From Helicobacteraceae bacterium (lineage in GTDB: Bacteria > Campylobacterota > Campylobacteria > Campylobacterales > Sulfurimonadaceae), in assembly GCA_027038835.1 (NCBI GenBank), contig JALWGC010000002.1:1-64000 (forward strand): a stretch of DNA of 64,000 nt, given 5' to 3'. The translations under genes were made by a program, and so were the position numbers. Of this stretch, positions 7,146 to 14,984 are shown piece by piece (position 1 is the stretch's first letter; each line of letters begins with the position of its first letter). The notes under the pieces are model-generated. The model saw only the letters and a list, made by a program, of their open reading frames with translations. It was not told where the DNA came from and searched no databases.

Positions 7146-8597
7146 ATGGCGAAGTATCTGTATGGCGCAAGTGTGCAGGGGATTCAAGAGTTTATATTTA
7201 AAACCAATAAACTCAAAGAGATTGTGGGTGCGAGTGAAATAGTAAAAGCGATCGCATCCAAAGCAGATGAAGGCGAAGAAAAAGACCCGATAAGTTTTGA
7301 GGACAATTTCAAAGCCGATGAGGTGCTGCTCAATGCAGCAGGCAATATCAAAGCGATCTTCAACAGCAAAGAGGAGTGTCAAAAAGCGGTTTTGGAGTTT
7401 CCAAAAAGGGTGATGCAGCACGCATACGGTATCACTATCTCACAAGCTGTGGTGAAGATAGAAGAGGAGTTCACTTATAAAGATATAGAAACACTGGAAA
7501 AAAGGCTGAAGATTCAAAGAAACAGACCAAGCTTGCCACTTGATAGCAGTATCGGTATCATCAAGCTATCACCTTCGACGGCAAGAGCGAGTGTGAAGTA
7601 TATAAAAGAGGATGAGGGTAAAGTCGCCATAGACAAATCCACGGCACAAAAACATAAAGCGTATAACAAATTTTTACAAGCCAATCCAAAGATTAAAAAA
7701 CTCAAAGATATTTCCAGCTTTTCCAACGCCAAGAACAAGATAGCGGTTATCCATGCCGACGGTAACGGTTTGGGGCAGATCGTTCCCAAACTCGGCAACA
7801 AACTCAGCAGCTTTTCAAAAAAACTCGATAAAGCGACAAAAGCGGCATTTGAAGCGGCAAAAGATGAAAATATGAACATACGCAATGTAATCCTCGGCGG
7901 TGACGATATGACCGTTATCTGCAATGCCAACGACGCGCTGGAGTTTACAAAAAGGTTTTTAAAGAGTTTCGAGAAAGAGACAGCCAAGATCGAAGAGCTT
8001 CAAGCCATAGGTGTAGAAAAACTTACCGCTTGTGCGGGTATAGCCTATTGTAACGAAAAGTACCCGTTTCATTATGCGATCGATTTGGCTGAAACACTCT
8101 GTAGTGTAACGAAAAAACATGCAAAAAATCTCGATGCGAAAAAAGCCCCCTCAGCGTTGATGTTTCACAACATCCAAAGCTCCAACTTCCAATCGTGGGA
8201 AAAATTTCTCAAAAATGAGCTAACAATCAAAAACGATAAAGAGGAGATTCGGCTCGATTTTGGACCTTACTATCTGTCGCAGCCAAACCAGCCCCATATA
8301 GACAAACTGCAAAACTCCATCGAAGCCTACAGATGCGAGGGTTCACCGATCAGCCGCTTGAGAAACTGGCTTAGTGAGCTTGCAAAAAGCCAAAAGTATG
8401 CGCAGAGTCTGCTTGAGCGGATTAACGAAGTAACAGAGCAAAGCGGCAAATGGAGATGTGAAATCATGCAAAAAAATCTACAAAACCTCTATGCCGACCT
8501 TTCAAACGAAAAGTTGATCGTTCCCAAAGACGGATACAACAAAACTCCCATATATGACATTTTACAGATACTCTCAGTAACGGAGGCGAAACGATGA
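7146..8597 (+). CDS. cas10: Cas10, HD-less, cyclase-competent
   Basis: Large subunit of the type III effector complex. At 483 residues it is short because the N-terminal HD nuclease domain is absent; the protein starts directly with YGASVQGIQEFIF and NKLKEIVGASEIV, typical of the first palm-like region. A strand IAVIHADGNGLGQI and the intact GGDD motif at residues 251-254 mark the palm domain that makes cyclic oligoadenylate from ATP when target RNA is bound. A helical D4-like end follows. Without HD, DNA cleavage by this subunit is not expected and signalling should be its main output. The stop overlaps the next RAMP gene (ATGA). Confidence 0.92.
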   Translation: MAKYLYGASVQGIQEFIFKTNKLKEIVGASEIVKAIASKADEGEEKDPISFEDNFKADEVLLNAAGNIKAIFNSKEECQKAVLEFPKRVMQHAYGITISQAVVKIEEEFTYKDIETLEKRLKIQRNRPSLPLDSSIGIIKLSPSTARASVKYIKEDEGKVAIDKSTAQKHKAYNKFLQANPKIKKLKDISSFSNAKNKIAVIHADGNGLGQIVPKLGNKLSSFSKKLDKATKAAFEAAKDENMNIRNVILGGDDMTVICNANDALEFTKRFLKSFEKETAKIEELQAIGVEKLTACAGIAYCNEKYPFHYAIDLAETLCSVTKKHAKNLDAKKAPSALMFHNIQSSNFQSWEKFLKNELTIKNDKEEIRLDFGPYYLSQPNQPHIDKLQNSIEAYRCEGSPISRLRNWLSELAKSQKYAQSLLERINEVTEQSGKWRCEIMQKNLQNLYADLSNEKLIVPKDGYNKTPIYDILQILSVTEAKR

Positions 8598-9088
8598 TCG
8601 CATATACGGTAAGATTTTTGGACTATTGGCACTTAAGCAGCGGTCTTAGCGGTGGTGCAAGACTTGACAGTATGGTAGTAAAAGATCAAGATGATCTCCC
8701 CTATATACCCGGCAAAACCATAAAAGGGCTGGTACGGGAGATCTTGGAAAGAGAGGGTGAAGATGTAGAGTTTTTGCATGAGTGCTACTTTGCCAATGCG
8801 ACGATAGAAGATGTTACGAAAAAGGAGATCGTTACAAACAGACTCCAAGACAATCTCTACGATATCATCGCTTCGACCCGGATCGAACAAAGCGGCATAG
8901 CAAAAGACAACAGCCTAAGAGAGATAGAGGTCGTCATCCCCATAGAGCTTGAGGGGGAGGTTCGCCACGTGCCAGAACAGAAAAAAGAGCGACTAAAAAA
9001 AGCGCTGCAAAAGATCAAAAGGATGGGTCTGAATCGAAACAGAGGTCTTGGCAGATGCAGATTTGAAACAAAGGGAGAGAGAGCATGA
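8594..9088 (+). CDS. Cas7-family RAMP subunit (Csm3-like, small)
   Basis: A backbone subunit of 164 residues. The Csm3-type signature LPYIPGKTIKGLVRE is present, preceded by LDSMVVKD, in which D25 aligns with the aspartate that cleaves target RNA in Csm3. The C-terminus has the glycine-rich NRNRGLGRCRF motif of RAMP proteins. It overlaps cas10 and csx10 by four bases each, so the genes are translationally coupled. Confidence 0.85.
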   Translation: MIAYTVRFLDYWHLSSGLSGGARLDSMVVKDQDDLPYIPGKTIKGLVREILEREGEDVEFLHECYFANATIEDVTKKEIVTNRLQDNLYDIIASTRIEQSGIAKDNSLREIEVVIPIELEGEVRHVPEQKKERLKKALQKIKRMGLNRNRGLGRCRFETKGERA

Positions 9089-10437
9089 GAGAGTTGGTGT
9101 ATGAAGTGGAATTTTTAAGCGATATTGTCCTACCTGCCTCTTCCAATACCCAAGGGAAGATAACACAACTTGACTTTATACCCGGCAGTGCATTTTTGGG
9201 TATAGCAGCACAAAAGTACGGTGAGTTTCAAAACAGTTTCGAGATCTTCCATAGTGGAAGGGTGAAGTTTGGGGATGCAACCATCCTCAAAGATGGTAAA
9301 CTAACCTACAAAATGCCTCTCTCCTTTTTTCATGAAAAGCTTGACGATACCACCATCTACAACCACCACAAGATAGAGGATTTCTCCCGTTTCGATCAGC
9401 TCAAACAGCTACGCAGCGGGTATATCACCGATGATTTGGAAGCGGTAAACATCGAGTACGACTATACGCAAAAATCGGCTTACGACAAAGAGAACAGACG
9501 AAGCAAAAAGGGGCAGATGTATGGATACAACGCCATAAAAAGCGGAACAAAATGGCAGTTTCGCATCATCTATGACGACTTTGTTTCACAAGAGGACATA
9601 GAGCTTCTAAAGGAAACGATAGAAGGGGAGAAAAGGCTTGGAAAGTCGAAGTCAGCACAGTATGGACGCGTAAAAATAACTTTTCTTAAAGAGCAAAAAA
9701 GAGCTGAAAAAGAAAAAGAGGGAGAGTTGGTGCTTTATGCCAACAGCCGACTGGCTCTTATGGACGAGAAGGGGCATCCCACTTACGATCCACAATACCT
9801 CTTTGAAGGATTGAGTTATGAGAATGTCGATTATGCAAAAACACAGATACGCACTTTCAACTATACTCCATACAATGCAACAAGAGCGACGCAAGACTAT
9901 GAGAGAGTCTGCATCGACAAGGGTTCCGTCATCGTCTTGAAAGGTGTCGATGCAACGAAGATACCAAACTTTGTCGGAGCATACCAAAGCGAAGGATTTG
10001 GGGAAATAGTACTCAATCCAAAATTTTTGCAACACTTCAGCTTTAGTTTCAAACCTTCAAAAGACAAAAAAGATGAAACAGCAACGATAATGCCAAACAG
10101 TCCTCTAAGTCTTTTTTTGCAAGAGAGGGAGAGGGAGAAACAAGATCGGCTTGATCTGGGAGAAACGGTCTCTGAGTTTATAAAAGACAACTTCGATCTT
10201 TATAAAAATATCAAACCATCACAATGGGGCACCATAAGGGGGATCTGTATCAAGGGTGATGAAAATTTCAAAAAACAGATCGAAGACTACATAAGCAGCG
10301 GTAAAGCGAAATGGGAAAAAAGACAGATAGAGACTCTTCTTGGTCATAGCGAGAGATTGGAGTTTTTCAAACTTCTTGCTATGCAGATGCCAAAAGCCCT
10401 AAAGATAAAAGAGCAAAAGGAGCGAAAAAATGGCTAA
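9085..10437 (+). CDS. csx10: Csx10-like RAMP (Cas5 of type III-D)
   Basis: The 450-residue protein resembles Csx10: an N-terminal LDFIPGSAFLGIAA, the RLGKSKSAQYGRVKI loop near residues 178-192, and a second RAMP-like half with GAYQSEGFGEIVLNP. Csx10 holds the 5' tag of the crRNA at the foot of type III-D complexes. Its presence with an HD-less Cas10 and fused Cas7 units is the main reason for calling the locus III-D-like. It overlaps the next RAMP gene by eight bases. Confidence 0.8.
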   Translation: MRELVYEVEFLSDIVLPASSNTQGKITQLDFIPGSAFLGIAAQKYGEFQNSFEIFHSGRVKFGDATILKDGKLTYKMPLSFFHEKLDDTTIYNHHKIEDFSRFDQLKQLRSGYITDDLEAVNIEYDYTQKSAYDKENRRSKKGQMYGYNAIKSGTKWQFRIIYDDFVSQEDIELLKETIEGEKRLGKSKSAQYGRVKITFLKEQKRAEKEKEGELVLYANSRLALMDEKGHPTYDPQYLFEGLSYENVDYAKTQIRTFNYTPYNATRATQDYERVCIDKGSVIVLKGVDATKIPNFVGAYQSEGFGEIVLNPKFLQHFSFSFKPSKDKKDETATIMPNSPLSLFLQEREREKQDRLDLGETVSEFIKDNFDLYKNIKPSQWGTIRGICIKGDENFKKQIEDYISSGKAKWEKRQIETLLGHSERLEFFKLLAMQMPKALKIKEQKERKNG

Positions 10438-11707
10438 CTATACCGCGCACATAACCATAGAGGCAAAGACTCCGCTAAAAGTCGGCAGCAACAACAGCGA
10501 CTTTTTGCAAGATGCTCCCGTTCAAAAGGACTGGAACGCTCTGCCGATGATCCTTGGCACATCGATTGCCGGAGTCTTAAGAGAGCTCTACGATGGAGAT
10601 AAAGATAAGCTTTTTGGCTTCCAAAAAGAGAAAGAAGATGAAGGAGCTGGCTCGAAAATTATTTTCTCCAATGCGTTGCTCCTTGATAGCAAAGCAAAAG
10701 TGCATGAAGAACTGCTACTAAAAGAGAAGAGAGAAGATCCTATCTTGCAGATCTTCTCTTCACTCCCTATACGAGAGCATGTCAAGATCAACGACAAAGG
10801 GGTGGTAGATGGTTCTGCGAAGTTTGACGAAGAGGTTGTCTACAAGGGAACACGCTTCAAGTTCGCCATCGAGTTGATAGAAGAGGACAAAGCGAGTTTT
10901 AATGCGATTTTGGATCTGCTGCATAGAGCATCTTTTAGACTTGGCGGAGGCACTACGAAGGGGTTTGGAGCGTTTGAGATAGTGGAGATAAAGACAACCA
11001 CAAAAGAGTGCTCAAGCAGTCTTAACGATGCGTTTGCAGATGAAGGACTCTACAAGCCAAACGATGCACACAGTGAGTATATCCATTATAAACTTTCGAT
11101 AAAACCGGATGACTTTTTCATGTTTGGCAGCGGTTTTGGGGATGAGGATGCCGATATGACGCCGGTGTATGAAAAAGTGGTCGATTATACGACCGCTTCT
11201 CTTAGCGATGAAAAGGTGCTCATCCCCGCTTCCTCTATCAAAGGCGCACTCTCACACCGCACGGCGTTTTATTACAACAAAATGATGCTGCAAGAACAAA
11301 AAGAGTATACAAAAGTCGGCGAAGAAAACGATGCGGTCGTTGCCATCTTTGGACATAAAAAAGAGAAAAAAGAGAACAAAGAGCTTGGACAAAAAGGGAA
11401 AGTTCTTTTTAGTGATGTTTTCAAACCAAAAAAAAGAACGAAAGTTTTCGATCATGTCGCCATCGACCGTTTCACCGGCGGAGCGATTGATGGAGCACTT
11501 TTTCAGGAAAAAACCATAGCCGACGATGGAGACTCCTACGAGTTGGAGATACTGCTTCATAAAAGTTTAGAGGGAAGCAAAGCACAAAAAGCCTTTGAAG
11601 CTGCCTTAAAAGACATCACGACCGGTATGCTCCCCCTCGGGGGTGCTACGACCAAAGGGCATGGGGTATTTAGCGGTTCTATAACGAAAGATGGAGAAAA
11701 GTTATGA
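10430..11707 (+). CDS. fused double Cas7 (Csm3-like) RAMP protein
   Basis: Two RAMP modules are joined in 425 residues. The first has LQDAPVQKD, in which D28 aligns with the RNA-cleaving aspartate, followed by LPMILGTSIAGVLREL and a GGGTTKGFGAFEI glycine loop. The second has VLIPASSIKGALSHRTAFYY, HVAIDRFTGGAIDGALF and GGATTKGHGVF. Fused Cas7 units are typical of III-D and related variants and would give several cleavage sites along the target RNA. It is coupled to both neighbours by overlapping start and stop codons. Confidence 0.85.
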   Translation: MANYTAHITIEAKTPLKVGSNNSDFLQDAPVQKDWNALPMILGTSIAGVLRELYDGDKDKLFGFQKEKEDEGAGSKIIFSNALLLDSKAKVHEELLLKEKREDPILQIFSSLPIREHVKINDKGVVDGSAKFDEEVVYKGTRFKFAIELIEEDKASFNAILDLLHRASFRLGGGTTKGFGAFEIVEIKTTTKECSSSLNDAFADEGLYKPNDAHSEYIHYKLSIKPDDFFMFGSGFGDEDADMTPVYEKVVDYTTASLSDEKVLIPASSIKGALSHRTAFYYNKMMLQEQKEYTKVGEENDAVVAIFGHKKEKKENKELGQKGKVLFSDVFKPKKRTKVFDHVAIDRFTGGAIDGALFQEKTIADDGDSYELEILLHKSLEGSKAQKAFEAALKDITTGMLPLGGATTKGHGVFSGSITKDGEKL

Positions 11708-12138
11708 AAAAAATGGCATCAAAAAAAGAGATCATCGACTATATCAACGAAAACTTGCAAAACTACCAAGGGTATGTGCAGTTTTCGCATCGTAAGATCG
11801 AGAAGAAAAAAGATATTTTTCCAGATGGTGATGTGCATGTTGAAGATGAAGCGGGGTTTATCTACGAAGCACATTTTTACAACATGGACAAAAAAGAATC
11901 GATCCAGATACGCCAGATCAACGATAGCTGGATAGTTTCTACAACGACACTCGATGAAAAGGAGTTCGACATCACCGAGGAGGAGTTCATCACCGATATC
12001 CAAGAGTTTCCATACAAGGTCAAAATGGCACAACTCTGGAAAGCCGAGCCGGATGAACTGTGTGAGGGGATGATGGTGAAAAAACTTAAAAAAGTGGTTT
12101 TTGCAGGATTTGTAAAAGGAGGAAAAAATTATGCCTGA
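11704..12138 (+). CDS. TIGR04423-like type III CRISPR-associated protein
   Basis: A 144-residue protein beginning with a lysine-rich helix, then NYQGYVQFSHRKI, GFIYEAHFYNMD and SIQIRQINDSW, the pattern I associate with the TIGR04423 type III family. Function of that family is not established. It could fill the small-subunit (Cas11-like) position, as no separate Cas11 is seen, but its predicted strands do not favour that. It overlaps both neighbouring RAMP genes. Confidence 0.6.
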   Translation: MKKMASKKEIIDYINENLQNYQGYVQFSHRKIEKKKDIFPDGDVHVEDEAGFIYEAHFYNMDKKESIQIRQINDSWIVSTTTLDEKEFDITEEEFITDIQEFPYKVKMAQLWKAEPDELCEGMMVKKLKKVVFAGFVKGGKNYA

Positions 12139-13510
12139 AAATAGCGTTAGCAATTTTATAAAAGCGTCCGAAAAAGTTTTTTTATTAAATAATGAGGATG
12201 TAAAAATATCTCATGATATACCTTTTGATAAATCATATAGTGGAAAAATCGCCATAACTATTGAAGCTATTGAACCAATATTTATTCGCAATCACTACGA
12301 AGAAGGTGATAAATTCTATGAGATTACAAAAAAAGAGAATGGGATCGAAAAAAAGATTCGAGTATCTAAAGAGTTTTGTCATTATAAGAAGCAACCATTT
12401 ATTCCGGGGAGTTCTTTAAAAGGGATAATTCGCAACCTTGTTGAAATATTATCTTATGGAAAACTTCAAGGAAAAATGTCTTTATCAACTTTGGAAAACA
12501 GATATACAGATCCATCACATAAACATAGAAGCGAAAAACTTGATTTATCAGATGCTTTATTCGGGACTACAGACTTAAAAGGAAGAGTTGTTTTTTCACA
12601 TTTAAAAGTAAAAGGTTCTTTTGAATATGATGATGAAAAATGTGAAATTTTAGCAACACCTGAAGAAAAAAAAGGAAAAATTGGTTGGAAAAACTATCCA
12701 ATCTTGGATGAACAAATTAAAGGAAAAAGTGGAAATAACGAAAAAGTTAAAAGTTATTTTATCCCACTGAAGAGTGGAGTTCGATTCTATGGAAACATTC
12801 TGTATCACAACCTTAGAGATTTTGAGTTAGGTGCACTGCTATCTGCTTTGACTTTCCATAATACATCAGATGTATATCACAACTTAGGTTTGGCTAAATC
12901 ATTAGGATATGGTGCGATTGAGATTAAAATCGAAACAGAGCATTTAAATGAGATGTTGGGAGCATTTGAAAAAAAAATAAATGCTGAAATATTTGATGGA
13001 AAGCATTTGTGGCATAAAAGTCCTTATGTCAAAGAACTATTAAAAAAGCATTCAAAAAAAACAGATAAAGAATTTTTATCTTATACTAGTGAAGATGATA
13101 TTGCAACTATTTACTTGAAGATAAAAAATATTCAAGAAAAAGAAAAAGAGGAAGAGAAACGACGAAAAAAGTTAAAAAAAATGGAACAAGAGTGTCAAAA
13201 AGCGAAAGAAAGTGATGATTTAAGTTTTTTACAACATCTTGTCGATACTTATCCGGAATGTGAAGATATCGAAGATATCAAAAACAAAATTGAAAACATA
13301 AAACAGTCAAAACAAAAGGACAAACATAAAGAATTGAACGAAAAAGCCAAAAGAGCATGGGATGAGCTTCAGAAGAAAAAATCAAATCAAAAGCTGTATA
13401 AAAAAGAGTTAGATAAATTTATAACAAAATGGGGAAAAGAAAAAAACAACAAGAATTCTCAGTATATCAAAGATCTTGTCGAAAAAGCTAATAGCTTGAA
13501 AAGATCTTAA
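12131..13510 (+). CDS. TIGR03986-like RAMP with C-terminal coiled coil
   Basis: The first 290 or so residues are a RAMP domain of the TIGR03986 type: KKQPFIPGSSLKGIIRNLVE, LDLSDALFGT, KGRVVFSHLKV, and NLGLAKSLGYGAIEIKI. The last 140 residues are almost wholly charged helix (EKEKEEEKRRKKLKKMEQE and similar), an extension I would not expect for a plain Cas7. The gene is clearly more A/T-rich than the preceding cas genes, with less GC at third positions, which hints at separate acquisition. It is the last gene before the array and about 930 bases without a gene follow. Confidence 0.78.
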   Translation: MPENSVSNFIKASEKVFLLNNEDVKISHDIPFDKSYSGKIAITIEAIEPIFIRNHYEEGDKFYEITKKENGIEKKIRVSKEFCHYKKQPFIPGSSLKGIIRNLVEILSYGKLQGKMSLSTLENRYTDPSHKHRSEKLDLSDALFGTTDLKGRVVFSHLKVKGSFEYDDEKCEILATPEEKKGKIGWKNYPILDEQIKGKSGNNEKVKSYFIPLKSGVRFYGNILYHNLRDFELGALLSALTFHNTSDVYHNLGLAKSLGYGAIEIKIETEHLNEMLGAFEKKINAEIFDGKHLWHKSPYVKELLKKHSKKTDKEFLSYTSEDDIATIYLKIKNIQEKEKEEEKRRKKLKKMEQECQKAKESDDLSFLQHLVDTYPECEDIEDIKNKIENIKQSKQKDKHKELNEKAKRAWDELQKKKSNQKLYKKELDKFITKWGKEKNNKNSQYIKDLVEKANSLKRS

Positions 13511-13778
13511 GTATCGTTTTTGCATTATTATAATCTAAAAACGATAAAATCAAATATCATAAGCGTTTTGAGAGTTAGCGATCCCTAATTTCCTTAAACT
13601 CGGATTTTGGCAAAAAAAGAGGGATTTTATAACGATTTTTCAAATTTATGCTATAAATATAACAGTTTTTCTATTTGTATAACTGTTTTTCAAAGGAGTT
13701 TCGATCTTGAAACAACTACCGGTTTGGATGAGGTGTCGTTCGAGATAGCGAACAAGCCCGAGCTGTTCGAGGAGATGA

Positions 13779-14367
13779 ATTGCGAACTTTTTTGAGCCTA
13801 TTTTGCGCATTTTCGGTAAAATATGAGTCGAAAAAGTTGGCAAAACAGCTAAGTGCCAACTTCGCTGCAAAAGGTTTGCGAACTTTTAGTTTCATTTAAG
13901 CTGCAAAGTCCCTAAAATAGGGAGTCTCTAAGCTGAAAAGAAACTGAAAGTTAGAGATTGTCGGTTTTGCGAAAAAAATGCAAAACGATTTGCGAACTTT
14001 TTAATAACTGACCTTACGCACCATATCATACACTGAGTGGTTTTTGCGATATGTGAGTGCAAGGCACACCGACGAAGCATAGCCGTAGCTACGCTGAGGA
14101 GGTGTAATGCAGTCAATCGCGTGTCGCAAAAGTCACCCAAAGGGCGAAAGGATAGGCATCATACTGACTTCGTTGGAAAATTTCCACCGTAGCTTTGGCT
14201 ACGCTGAAAACTTTCCGCCTTGCATTATAACGCCTCTCCTTTCGCTCAGTGTGTGATATGGTGCGTAAGGTCAGTTAAGACCTCGTAAAACAGGCGTTTT
14301 TTGACTTTTCATTGTCAAAGTTACAGAGTTGCATTTTGTAAAATGGGGTAGATTTGCGAACTTTTTT
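13779..14367 (+). repeat. four direct copies of a TTTGCGAACTTTT motif
   Basis: Copies start at 13779, 13875, 13988 and 14352, all on the plus strand, with nearly identical cores (ATTGCGAACTTTT or TTTGCGAACTTTT) followed by T or A runs. Spacing is 96, 113 and 364 bases; removing the 273-base element at 14005-14277 makes the last interval 91. A hairpin precedes the copy in each interval. The arrangement resembles iterons or repeated operator sites. I did not see the motif elsewhere in the window by eye. Confidence 0.75.
14005..14277. mobile_element. MITE-like element, 273 bp
   Basis: Perfectly bounded by inverted repeats of 33 bases with one mismatch: left arm 14005-14037 starting TAACTGACCTTACGCACC, right arm 14245-14277. 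The outer TA on each side is compatible with a TA target duplication, as made by IS630/Tc1-type transposases. Inside are GTAGCTACGCTGAGG and GTAGCTTTGGCTACGCTG segments but no open frame large enough for a transposase. It sits within the gap between the third and fourth TTTGCGAACTTTT motifs, so it inserted into a pre-existing repeat array. Confidence 0.8.
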
Positions 14368-14406
14368 AGCTAAAGTCGTAGTTTAGGAGCATTTATAGTT
14401 TTATGA

Positions 14407-14412
14407 TATAAT
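14407..14412 (+). promoter_or_regulatory. putative -10 box of the CRISPR array
   Basis: TATAAT lies 31 bases before the first repeat, predicting a start near 14419. The -35 region 17 bases upstream is poor, as is common in this phylum. It would transcribe the array on the plus strand, agreeing with the degenerate repeat at the far end. Confidence 0.5.
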
Positions 14413-14443
14413 TACAAAATGTAGAAAGTAAGGGAAATAGGCT

Positions 14444-14779
14444 ATCTACAATACACGACCCGATTAAAGGGGATTAAAACGAGTACCTATATATCGTAGT
14501 ATAGACCAGCTTGAGATCTACAATACACGACCCGATTAAAGGGGATTAAAACGCGGACACGATGCTTGGCGAGCTTGACGCGAAGCAGGCGGATCTACAA
14601 TACACGACCCGATTAAAGGGGATTAAAACTTCATCATTACGATCCTGATAGCGTTCCGCCATGTCGTTGATCTACAATACACGACCCGATTAAAGGGGAT
14701 TAAAACAAAATAAGATGGATCAAAAGCAAAAAAATATGATCTATCTACAATACACGACCCGATTTAAGGAATAAAAACC
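14444..14779 (+). CRISPR. CRISPR array, five repeats and four spacers
   Basis: Repeats of 37 bases start at 14444, 14516, 14593, 14670 and 14743; they begin ATCTACAATACACGACCC and end GGGGATTAAAAC. The first four are identical; the last differs in its final third (GATTTAAGGAATAAAAACC), as expected of a trailer-end repeat. Spacers are 14481-14515 (35), 14553-14592 (40), 14630-14669 (40) and 14707-14742 (36). A CCC/GGG mini-stem precedes the last eight bases ATTAAAAC, which would form the 5' tag after Cas6 cleavage. Orientation is plus strand. No cas1 or cas2 is in the window. Confidence 0.97.
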
Positions 14780-14947
14780 GTTAAGAAAAAGCTTTCCTCT
14801 TGGCTTTTTTAGGTTTTTCCCAAGAGTGATGTGCGTAAGCACCACTCGCGGAGGAGACGGCAGGGATATTTCTTTAAAGGCGATCTACAACATCACTTTT
14901 TTTCGACCCAGATTTCAAAACGAACCGACGTGTTCGCTCACTCCTTT

Positions 14948-14953
14948 TATAAT
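14948..14953 (+). promoter_or_regulatory. putative -10 box of the beta-barrel gene
   Basis: TATAAT at 14948-14953, 32 bases before the ATG at 14985, with AAAGGAG at 14971-14977 as the ribosome-binding site. No strong -35 is seen. Confidence 0.55.
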
Positions 14954-14984
14954 GCCGCTATCAAAACAAAAAAGGAGTCGAAAA

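Larger units (their letters stand above)
13511..14443 (+). other. gene-free region and CRISPR leader
   Basis: No convincing gene in 933 bases. An open frame at 13607-13795 is weakly possible but has no clear ribosome-binding site. The region holds four copies of a TTTGCGAACTTTT motif, several hairpins (for example TTGGCA/TGCCAA at about 13834-13856, TCCCTA/TAGGGA near 13910, TCTCTAA/TTAGAGA near 13924, TTTGAC/GTCAAA near 14300), a 273-base inverted-repeat element, and a -10 box just ahead of the array. The last 70-90 bases are the likely leader. Confidence 0.75.

Noticed and set aside
13607-13795. Possible 62-residue protein ending in GLDEVSFEIANKPELFEEMN
   Set aside because: It starts with TTG, has no ribosome-binding site and its N-terminal half is A/T-rich low-complexity. 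The C-terminal part looks protein-like, so it may be a gene remnant, but this is not enough for a call.
13511-14443. Hidden cas1/cas2 or tracr-like RNA in the gene-free region
   Set aside because: No frame resembles cas1 or cas2, and no stretch pairs well with the array repeat by eye. A search with covariance models would be needed to exclude an RNA.
14826-14984. Longer N-terminus for the beta-barrel protein
   Set aside because: A clear ribosome-binding site and signal peptide start at 14985; the upstream part contains the promoter and the possible repeat relic.
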